Below are positions 1 to 6,451 of a stretch of DNA of 41,447 nt, in pieces (within the stretch, counting starts at the first letter, position 1; every line of letters starts with the position of its first letter). The position numbers were made by a program, and so were the translations under genes. The notes under the pieces were generated by a model. That model did not search any database. It saw only the letters and a program-made list of their open reading frames with translations, and was not told the DNA's origin. Location of the stretch: positions 1 to 41,447 of IMG/VR virus record IMGVR_UViG_3300027976_000078; one strand, written 5' to 3'. This DNA comes from a virus.

Positions 1-988
1 ATGTAACATTTGCACTGCCGTCAAAACTGGACCCGCCGATGGTTCGGGGGGTGGCCAGAGCCGTGGCGGTGCCTGCGTTGCCCGTAATCGTGGTTTGATC
101 TCCGGTGTTCGTGCCGCTGCTTGTGCCTGAAAATGTTCCGCTCTGCGTGGCGAGCGTGCCGAGGCCGAGCGTGGTGCGAGCGGCAGAAGCATCTGCATCA
201 TCAATTAATGTGAGTCCATACCCCGAAACTGCGCTGGACGCCAACCTTGAGGTGGAGTCTACGGCGTTGACGGTGATGTTCGCGCTTCCGTTGAATGATA
301 CTCCGTTGATCGTGCGAGCGGTTAGCAGGGTGGCCGCCGTGGTGGCCGCGCCAGAGGTCGCAACCGTGTTGTCGCCGGTGTTCGTGCCGCTTAGGTTGGA
401 ACCTGTGATCGTTCCACCGGCATTCATTGAACCTGCCACGCCTACGCCGCCCGCTACAGTCAGGGCTCCGGTGGTCGTGTTGGTGGATGGGGTGGCGTTG
501 CTGATCGTTGTCACGCCGGAGAACGCGGTGGCCTGCGTAATAGTGCTCGGGAGCGAGACCGTAGGAGTGGCTCCGCCCCCGCCCACGACCGTGATCTGTC
601 CCGCGGTGCCGGTGACAACAGTTGAGCCTGAGCCCGAAAATTGAACGAACGTGATCGCCGTCACGTCAATCGTGCCCCCATCGGGGGACGAACAAACCCA
701 ACCCGTAGTAGACAACGTCGTTCCGCCCTCGACGAAAACGAACGCGTTCGGGACTTCCGACCAAGTATCCAAATCCCCCGCACGGGCCCATGCCCCCGCC
801 GAGGCAACGTAAATTCCATTCTCCTCGTCCGCCGTTTGGCTCTTCACGAGCACGCGGTTTGTGGCTACAACGGAAACTCCGTCGACGGTCTGTGCTCCGC
901 TCAACGAGATGTTTGCCGTCGTGGCCGCGACTACGCTCGGCTTGGAGTCGAGCCCGATGACGTTTACCTGTGGATTTGTGAGTGGCAT
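1..988 (-). CDS. Tail fibre / receptor-binding-like protein, C terminus cut by the window edge
   Basis: The minus-strand frame is open from an ATG at 988 to base 1, giving 329 codons with no stop. The N-terminal ~100 residues hold a motif common at the start of phage tail fibres (NGIYVASAGAWARAGD around residue 60). The rest is a low-complexity Gly/Thr/Ser/Ala series with recurring GTNTGD and TARTI(N/G)G units, typical of elongated trimeric fibre shafts. A strong Shine-Dalgarno, AAGGAGG, lies about 10 nt upstream inside the end of the preceding gene. Long plus-strand frames over this stretch are shadows of its biased codons. It lies last in the visible head-tail block, where adsorption genes are expected. 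The host-binding tip would be in the missing C terminus. Confidence 0.8.
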   Translation of the reverse strand, partial: MPLTNPQVNVIGLDSKPSVVAATTANISLSGAQTVDGVSVVATNRVLVKSQTADEENGIYVASAGAWARAGDLDTWSEVPNAFVFVEGGTTLSTTGWVCSSPDGGTIDVTAITFVQFSGSGSTVVTGTAGQITVVGGGGATPTVSLPSTITQATAFSGVTTISNATPSTNTTTGALTVAGGVGVAGSMNAGGTITGSNLSGTNTGDNTVATSGAATTAATLLTARTINGVSFNGSANITVNAVDSTSRLASSAVSGYGLTLIDDADASAARTTLGLGTLATQSGTFSGTSSGTNTGDQTTITGNAGTATALATPRTIGGSSFDGSANVT

Positions 989-992
989 GGTA

Positions 993-1400
993 TTAAGCCT
1001 CCTTGCAGGTAAAGGTTTTTCCGCCGGTAGCACAGATCACGTTGATCGACCCGAAGGGGGCCACGAGAGGCTCATACGCCCCGCCGTTTGCAAAGATTTT
1101 GACGCTAGGCTGTCCAGCTACGGCAGCTGTGCCAAAATTGATCCACATATCAGTGTCTGAGTGGTTCTGAAAAACGAGATAACGACGGGTGTTGAGGGCC
1201 GCAGAAACGACCTGACTCGTTCCGCCAACGGCGATCGTGCCAGATTTGTCGATGAAGGCCGCGCCGAGCAGTTCGGCCACGCGCACGAGGATGGATTTGG
1301 TGCCCGCGAAGAGCGCGTTGAACCAATTTAGAATCTTCCGCAACAGGTCGTTGTCGGAGTCACGCGTGCGGTAGTCGAAAGGGCCATTTGGGTCAGCCAT
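993..1400 (-). CDS. Small virion-associated protein downstream of the capsid gene
   Basis: 135 aa. The N terminus is charged (MADPNGPFDYRTRDSDND) and is followed by an amphipathic stretch. The C-terminal half is beta-rich (RRYLVFQNHSDTDMWINFG) and ends with ICATGGKTFTCKEA. This C-terminal pattern recurs in small phage structural proteins next to capsid and tail genes; I cannot assign a precise role. It sits between the major capsid gene and the fibre and has its own late-promoter motif (1466-1475) behind the capsid terminator. The start at 1400 follows an AT-rich leader without a clear Shine-Dalgarno. Confidence 0.75.
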   Translation of the reverse strand: MADPNGPFDYRTRDSDNDLLRKILNWFNALFAGTKSILVRVAELLGAAFIDKSGTIAVGGTSQVVSAALNTRRYLVFQNHSDTDMWINFGTAAVAGQPSVKIFANGGAYEPLVAPFGSINVICATGGKTFTCKEA

Positions 1401-1465
1401 GGTAGTGAAAAAATAATTGTCTTTGGAGTTTGCCCGCGTTGTGCCAGCCGACCCCCCCGTCGCTC

Positions 1466-1475
1466 AGAGTATACG
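1466..1475 (-). promoter_or_regulatory. Late promoter motif CGTATACTCT, copy A
   Basis: The minus strand reads GTTGTCGTATACTCTGAGCG. TATACT would serve as a -10-like element. The site lies directly after the capsid terminator and about 66 nt ahead of the 1400 start. The same 10-mer recurs at three other minus-strand sites. The region where a -35 box would lie is taken up by the terminator hairpin, so recognition may depend mainly on the extended -10 element. Confidence 0.6.
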
Positions 1476-1482
1476 ACAACAA

Positions 1483-1517
1483 AAAGGGCCGTAGGGGTAA
1501 AACCCGTACGGCCCTTT
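1483..1517 (-). terminator. Rho-independent terminator after the major capsid gene
   Basis: An 11-bp perfect stem (AAAGGGCCGTA / TACGGCCCTTT) has a 13-nt loop. On the minus strand the stem runs into TTTTTGTTGTCG. It lies 18 bp past the capsid stop codon and just before promoter copy A, so it would insulate capsid transcription from the tail unit. Confidence 0.8.
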
Positions 1518-1534
1518 GAAACTGTCAGACTACC

Positions 1535-2770
1535 TTACAAGCCGAGGCTGGTAACGGGGCAGGCCGAGACGCTCAACGACAAGCAACGCTTGTAGAGGAT
1601 CGGGGTGACCGCCGACGGACGCACGGGCTGATATGCCCGCGTGATCTCATACTTGTGCCAGCCGAAGTCGCCATACATGTTTTCACAGTTGTCGAGCTCG
1701 TAGTGCCATTGCAGCTCGCCCATGACCAGCTGGGGAGCGAACTTGAACGACCCTTCGCCAACGTAACGCTCAGGGACGAGACGCTTGAAGGAACCGGCTC
1801 CGATGAGGAAGCCCACCTCGAAAGCGGCCCCAACCCAAGCTGGGTTGACGCGAGCGGCGGTGCCGTTCGTGGTGGCCACTCCAACGAACGGCTCCACGAA
1901 GATCGGCTGACCGCTGATGTCCAGACCAGAGGCACGGAGAGGGCGCTGGTCGATACCGAAGCTGATGCCGCGATAATTACCAAACGTTTCCCAGCTGTAA
2001 GAGGTGAGGGCACGCTCGCCGTTCTTGAACGAGCCGGTCGTCAGAGCGATGAGAGTTTCCTTGACGCCGAGTTCCTCACGGAACGCCTCGATGATGTCCA
2101 CCGAACCGATGAACTTGTAGTGGGCACCGTTGGTGCCGTCCTCGAACATTTCGTCGAGGATGGTGTCCTTCTTGTAGCGGGCCACGGCGTGGAGCGCGTT
2201 AAAGGAGAGCTGTCCGATGTCGGCCTCGGGGAGGTTCTTGTAAGGAACGTCGATCTGAGATTCGCCACCGTTGAAGCCGCCAGAGAGGCCGTAAATGGTC
2301 GACAAACCGGCCACGTATTTGGTGCCCGAGCGGTCGTGGAGCGTCGCACGAACGTCAACGTTCATGTATTGCACCATCAGCTTCTTGAGCGAATCCTCGG
2401 CCATGCCGTAGGAGCCCTTGTAGGCCGCGAAACCGTTCTTCACGCACACCTTTGGACCGATGCCGCGCTTGGAGCCGAGCGAATAGGTGTATTCGGTCGT
2501 GGCGACGTCGTCCTGCGAGTCCACCGGTCCGCACAGCGTGGCCGTGGTGACGAAGGTAGGACGCACGAGGGAGTCGGCCGGGAGGGCCTGCTCTTGGACA
2601 ACTGAACGAACGGTGTCAGAGACACCGGAAGGGAAGACGCCTCCTTCGAGGACGTTTACCCATGGGGAATTGTAGGCCAGAGCCTTAGCAATTTGACCGA
2701 GAACGCGGTTAGTGTCCTTGGTAGCGAGTGCGCGGGCCGCGATGGGTCCGAAACAAACTGAAGTAGCCAT
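1535..2770 (-). CDS. Major capsid protein (probable)
   Basis: 411 aa. This length is usual for an HK97-fold major capsid protein, and the gene lies after portal and scaffold in the order expected for a head module. Glycine-rich beta stretches are visible (GLSTIYGLSGGFNGGESQ; NYRGISFGIDQRP), along with many aromatic residues near the C terminus. It has its own upstream promoter motif (2941-2950), a ~165-nt leader and a dedicated terminator, fitting the need for very high expression. No signature motif proves the fold. The call rests on size, position and isolation as a single strongly transcribed gene. Start ATG at 2770, preceded by AGGG. Confidence 0.8.
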   Translation of the reverse strand: MATSVCFGPIAARALATKDTNRVLGQIAKALAYNSPWVNVLEGGVFPSGVSDTVRSVVQEQALPADSLVRPTFVTTATLCGPVDSQDDVATTEYTYSLGSKRGIGPKVCVKNGFAAYKGSYGMAEDSLKKLMVQYMNVDVRATLHDRSGTKYVAGLSTIYGLSGGFNGGESQIDVPYKNLPEADIGQLSFNALHAVARYKKDTILDEMFEDGTNGAHYKFIGSVDIIEAFREELGVKETLIALTTGSFKNGERALTSYSWETFGNYRGISFGIDQRPLRASGLDISGQPIFVEPFVGVATTNGTAARVNPAWVGAAFEVGFLIGAGSFKRLVPERYVGEGSFKFAPQLVMGELQWHYELDNCENMYGDFGWHKYEITRAYQPVRPSAVTPILYKRCLSLSVSACPVTSLGL

Positions 2771-2940
2771 AATGAGAGCCCTAGAAAATTATTCTCGTCG
2801 TGCTTGGGCACGGCAACGTCGAGCGGGAAAAGGCGAGCACAGAATATGCCCGTCAACACACTTTCCTTTGCCAGACCAGCGGCTCGGACGATCGTTAGGG
2901 TCGATGGAAGCGTGAGCGGTGCAACCAATTTATGCTCGTC

Positions 2941-2950
2941 ACAGTATACG
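2941..2950 (-). promoter_or_regulatory. Late promoter motif variant CGTATACTGT, copy D, ahead of the capsid gene
   Basis: The minus strand reads GTTCGACGTATACTGTGACG, one base off the 10-mer found at four other sites. It is placed between the end of the upstream glycosyltransferase-like gene (2972) and the capsid start (2770). It predicts a leader of about 165 nt for the capsid transcript. Confidence 0.55.
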
Positions 2951-2971
2951 TCGAACGTATCTCGGCGGCAA

Positions 2972-3685
2972 CTACACTTTGCCCAACCCGTGTTTTTCCC
3001 GCACCAACCGACGTCCCGAATCGTCCTTGATCCCGTGGACGAAGGCGAGCGGTTCCCGGGGCGGGAACAATTGCTCCATTTTCACGTCCACGTGCCGATA
3101 AAAATTGGCCATCTGGGAACTCTTCCACCAGTGGGGACGAAATTTCTCGGCGAGATAAACGTCCCAGCCCATCTGCGGAGCCGAGCCTTCCAAGCCCGCC
3201 ACTTTCAGGCACAGCGTCGGGTGAAAAACGAGGTTGCCGTTGACGTGCCCGTTGATCCCCCACTCTTTTTGCCACGCGCCCATCACGAGCTTGTTTTGAG
3301 CGAGCGCTTGCTTCCATTCGGCGTCGATGAGGTCGAGCCAATCGCGCTTCAGGGGAACGATGTCGCTCTCGATGAGCCACACCGCGTCCGTTTTCCACTC
3401 ACGCTCGCGGTGTTTTTCGGCCGCCAACATCAAGATGTCACACGCAAGCCCGTTGCAGCCCGCGGGCCATCCCACTTCGCGCCGTCGACCCTTGTGGGGC
3501 TTCATCACATTAAATTTCTCGGAGACGTGGCGGACCGTCTCGGGGTCGGGCAGCTGGGCGTCGAAGCGATACGCAAAAAGAAACTGATGCCTGTCCTGCT
3601 TCTGGAGCTCCATGTCCGCGATGAGGCGCGACGTCTCCATGGCCCGATCGCGGTCGCCGTCCCAATACTGCATGCACAAAATCAT
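2972..3685 (-). CDS. Glycosyltransferase-like protein in the head module
   Basis: 237 aa from the ATG at 3685, which overlaps the previous stop as ATGA; a longer frame to 3730 has no such support. The N terminus reads MILCMQYWDGDRDRAMETSR, like GT-A enzymes that open with a strand and nucleotide-binding loop. VWLIESDIVPL (residues 102-112) has the acidic ESD position of a DxD-like metal/nucleotide-sugar site. The centre and C terminus are rich in Trp and Phe. It is coupled to the HTH-glycosyltransferase upstream, and both sit between scaffold and capsid, which suggests sugar addition to virion protein, DNA or host surface. The substrate is unknown. Confidence 0.55.
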   Translation of the reverse strand: MILCMQYWDGDRDRAMETSRLIADMELQKQDRHQFLFAYRFDAQLPDPETVRHVSEKFNVMKPHKGRRREVGWPAGCNGLACDILMLAAEKHREREWKTDAVWLIESDIVPLKRDWLDLIDAEWKQALAQNKLVMGAWQKEWGINGHVNGNLVFHPTLCLKVAGLEGSAPQMGWDVYLAEKFRPHWWKSSQMANFYRHVDVKMEQLFPPREPLAFVHGIKDDSGRRLVREKHGLGKV

Positions 3686-4737
3686 CGGGTGTTGAAGGGC
3701 CCGAAGCACGTCTGGCCGATGTGGCCACACACCACCGACAAATCAACATAAGATTGGTGTCCCGCCTGTCCTGCGCGGATGCCAAACGTCTGATCTTCGC
3801 CCTGTTGGGTGCGCGAGTTCTGGAAATCGAGGGCCTTCGTCTCTGCTAATTGAGCGTGAGTGTCGTTGAGCAGCTTCTCCACTTGAGAGAGGTCGAGCTT
3901 TCCTTCCCTCACTTGCTCATATGCCACTCGAATCGTGTCGGAGAGGTTCGCGATGCGCGTCACGGCGGCGTCGTTGGCGTTTGTGAAGTAATGCCAGCTT
4001 TCGGTGGGGTGTTGGGGGGCCAGATTGGGAAATTTTGCCCTCACGTCCAAGTACACCTGACGGTTGACGAGCAACGCACCGGTGGCCGTCCATCGAACCG
4101 CCCGAAGCTCGTCACGGGGCGCGTCGTGGGCCCGTTTGTTCTCGGCGAGTCCGTCCGGGGTGCCCATCATGGCCTCGTAATACATCGCCTTCCCGCCCGC
4201 GCTTCGCCCAAAATAGAGAGCCCCCACGAGCGATTTGTTGTGGGAGAGGAGGGAATTCAAAATGTGCTTGCCTGCGTATTTCTCGGGAAAATTGAAGCCC
4301 GTGAAGTGGTTGAACCACCCCGCGTTGCCGAAAGGGAACACCATGTCGTCGTCGGTCCAAAATGACCACTCAACGCCCGTCTCCAAAAATTGATCTGCGA
4401 GCACGTTACGGGCGTGATGAATAAAGGCGTCGTTGTGACGCATCAAGGCCCCCATCGTGCCTCGGTCGAGCAGCCCAAGGATTGAAAAGTGCGTCACGGG
4501 ATGAACGGCCTTGTAGAAAGGCTGCAAAATTACAACCTTTCGGCCCTCCCAATCGGCGGACTTGGTGGGCCCGTTCGAGGGTCGCTCGAACACCTTTTCG
4601 ATGGCCGCAATGGACGGGGTTTTTGACCCGTTGCGCCACTGCTGCACGAGGAGCTTGGACACGCCGAAGAACTCGGTGGCCGCTTGATCTCCCAGCTCGA
4701 CCACCTTCAACTTGACGACGTTCGTGAGGTAGCTCAT
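3682..4737 (-). CDS. Glycosyltransferase (GT-A type) with an N-terminal helix-turn-helix
   Basis: 351 aa from the ATG at 4737, where ATGA joins it to the scaffold stop. Residues ~14-50 look like a helix-turn-helix (LGDQAATEFFGVSKLLVQQW then PSIAAIEKVF). A GT-A domain follows: VVILQPFY, a DDD motif at 129-131 (SFWTDDDMVFP), and near the end GEDQTFGIRAGQAGHQSYVD leading to VVCGHIG. This matches the usual ED..F..R...G....D....GH ending of family 2-like transferases. Residues ~270-310 form a likely helical insert. The HTH suggests DNA contact or self-control; modification of phage DNA is possible but unproven. It is coupled to the 2972-3685 gene. Confidence 0.7.
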   Translation of the reverse strand: MSYLTNVVKLKVVELGDQAATEFFGVSKLLVQQWRNGSKTPSIAAIEKVFERPSNGPTKSADWEGRKVVILQPFYKAVHPVTHFSILGLLDRGTMGALMRHNDAFIHHARNVLADQFLETGVEWSFWTDDDMVFPFGNAGWFNHFTGFNFPEKYAGKHILNSLLSHNKSLVGALYFGRSAGGKAMYYEAMMGTPDGLAENKRAHDAPRDELRAVRWTATGALLVNRQVYLDVRAKFPNLAPQHPTESWHYFTNANDAAVTRIANLSDTIRVAYEQVREGKLDLSQVEKLLNDTHAQLAETKALDFQNSRTQQGEDQTFGIRAGQAGHQSYVDLSVVCGHIGQTCFGPFNTR

Positions 4738-6134
4738 CGGTTCTGCATCTTCTCCCACTCCGCGTCCATCGCGCTCTCGGCGTTGGTGTTGAAGATGTCC
4801 ATCTTAGGGCCCCCGTCGGAGGCGCCCTGCGCTCGGGCGGTGCGAGAGAATTTGCCCGCCTTGCGAATGTCGGCGAGCTCCTGCTCGAGGGTTTCCACTC
4901 GGGTCGTGGCTTCCTTCAGTTGCCGTTGGTAGCGGGGAGCCAAGACGCCCGTGAGGGCGAGAATGCTGCGCATACGGGAGCTGTCGTTGGAGAGAAACCC
5001 GAGCAACATGCTCTGGGATTCCCCGGCTTCCTTGTTGTGGGCTTCGAGATCGGCCCGTTCCTTCGGGGACGCCCCGTCGGGGATGTCCTGTTGGGTGAGA
5101 AACGGGAGTTGCGGGAGCAGCGGCTTCAGGGTAGAGATGGCCTCCGCAACAAATTGTTCCTTCGTTCGCTTCGGGGCGTCGGCTCGTTCGGCGTTCAGCT
5201 TTACGGCGTTCGCTTTCACCTCGGCGAGCGCGGCCTTCCGGTCCATGTCAACGTTTTCGTTGTCAGCGATGCGACCGTTCACGAGCATCTTGTCTCGAGC
5301 GGGGAGCTTGTCGGCCCACCGTGAAATTTGTTCAACTTGCTCGTCGTAGGGCAACTTTTTCACCTGCTCGATGAGCGCGTCGCGGAGACCGTTCTTTTTG
5401 AGGGCCTCGAAGATGGTGGCGTTATTGACGTCGAGTCGGGAGCTGAATTTTTGCTGGAACTCGGGGTCCTGCTCCGCGGCGTAGGTGGCCCGGAACTCGC
5501 GGAGCTGCTTGAGCTCGGCCTCCACTTCGGGGGCGACCGTTTTCTTGGACACCTCGTCGAGTTTGATCTTCAGGTGATCCGCTTCTTTGCGGGCCACTGC
5601 CGTCTCGTCTTTGGCGGTCTGCTCGCGTTCCTTGGCGAGGCGCTTCAGTTTCTCTACGGTCGTTTTCGTCTTCTCGCTGGCGTCGGAGCGCAGCTTGATG
5701 TTCTCGTACGGGTCGACGTCGTCGGCCTTTGGCGCGGGCGGGTCCTTTTTGGCGGGCGGCGTCTCGCTGCCCGACTTGAAAAGTTCGGCGAGAATGTCGT
5801 CCCCCTCTTCGGCCGCTTTGCGCGGCTCGGTGGCGACAACCTCCTTCGTCACGGCGGGCGTCAGATCGTCGACCTCGTCCACTTCAAGGGGATTCTCGTC
5901 GGGTATCTCCGAGGCGATCTCCGAATTGGGCGCGTCGGCGTCGACCTTGCGGTCTCGGTCGGGGGTGTTGTCGTCGCGGGACGGCTCTCGGCCCATCTCT
6001 TTCAGGAACATCTCGTCCATCGACGAGCCCGCGTCGGGCACATCGTCGGGGGGCATCACAATGCCGGTGCGGTTGGCAACGCCCGCCTCGGAAGTGGGGG
6101 AGCGGAAACTTTCAGGTTGTAGTGGATCGGCCAT
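4734..6134 (-). CDS. Capsid scaffold protein (probable)
   Basis: 466 aa, highly charged, with an acidic disordered N terminus and a long coiled-coil-like middle (about residues 125-220, rich in Glu/Lys/Ala heptads). A second helical part follows (~380-430) and the tail is polar. This composition, plus a place between portal and capsid genes, is typical of phage scaffold proteins, which fill the prohead and are then lost. The start ATG at 6134 lies 2 nt after the previous stop (TAA-TT-ATG). The stop overlaps the next start by ATGA. No protease domain is visible in it. Confidence 0.75.
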   Translation of the reverse strand: MADPLQPESFRSPTSEAGVANRTGIVMPPDDVPDAGSSMDEMFLKEMGREPSRDDNTPDRDRKVDADAPNSEIASEIPDENPLEVDEVDDLTPAVTKEVVATEPRKAAEEGDDILAELFKSGSETPPAKKDPPAPKADDVDPYENIKLRSDASEKTKTTVEKLKRLAKEREQTAKDETAVARKEADHLKIKLDEVSKKTVAPEVEAELKQLREFRATYAAEQDPEFQQKFSSRLDVNNATIFEALKKNGLRDALIEQVKKLPYDEQVEQISRWADKLPARDKMLVNGRIADNENVDMDRKAALAEVKANAVKLNAERADAPKRTKEQFVAEAISTLKPLLPQLPFLTQQDIPDGASPKERADLEAHNKEAGESQSMLLGFLSNDSSRMRSILALTGVLAPRYQRQLKEATTRVETLEQELADIRKAGKFSRTARAQGASDGGPKMDIFNTNAESAMDAEWEKMQNR

Positions 6135-6136
6135 AA

Positions 6137-6388
6137 TTACTTGGGGGGAATGGTGAGAGATAAGAGTTCTTGGAAGGCCCTCTCGTAGCCCGCCAACTGT
6201 TCGGATTCGGCCGCACGACGTGCGGGGTCAATAGTGGCCGCGGGGCCAGAGGGCAGGGGGGACACGGTGGGCCTGCGATAAAACACCGTCCGAAGAAATA
6301 ATTGTCCGGTGGGGGTGTTAAAAAACTGTCGAAGCGTGGCCGCTTGATCGGCCGTCCAAATTGGTTCGTCGGTGCTGATCTGAAACAT
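6137..6388 (-). CDS. Small head-module protein between portal and scaffold
   Basis: 83 aa, with WTADQAATLRQFFNTPTGQLFLRTV near the N terminus and a Tyr/Glu/Leu-rich helical C terminus. Small proteins with an 'L..FL.TP.G..LL..L' opening are often found between portal and scaffold genes in podovirus-like heads. The function is unknown, and family membership is inferred from this pattern and its position. It lies 63 nt after the portal stop and is nearly joined to the scaffold start. Confidence 0.7.
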   Translation of the reverse strand: MFQISTDEPIWTADQAATLRQFFNTPTGQLFLRTVFYRRPTVSPLPSGPAATIDPARRAAESEQLAGYERAFQELLSLTIPPK

Positions 6389-6451
6389 GGTGTCTAATTA
6401 AAAAAAGGCTGGTGTGGGGCATCGGATTCCCACGGTGAGTCTGTTCATTTT

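Noticed and set aside
105-644. Plus-strand frame in the first kilobase rich in Val/Pro
   Set aside because: It is the antisense of the Gly/Thr/Ser-rich tail fibre frame, which has a Shine-Dalgarno and a clear N-terminal motif.
1655-2605. Long plus-strand frame opposite the major capsid gene (316 codons)
   Set aside because: It mirrors the codon bias of the capsid gene. The same kind of shadow covers scaffold (5328-6122), portal (7703-8371), terL (18783-19424) and the GT9-like gene (12357-13355).
3682-4758. Longer start at 4758 for the HTH-glycosyltransferase, and 3730 for the next gene
   Set aside because: ATGA overlaps at 4734-4737 and 3682-3685 give better starts; the extra residues overlap upstream genes.
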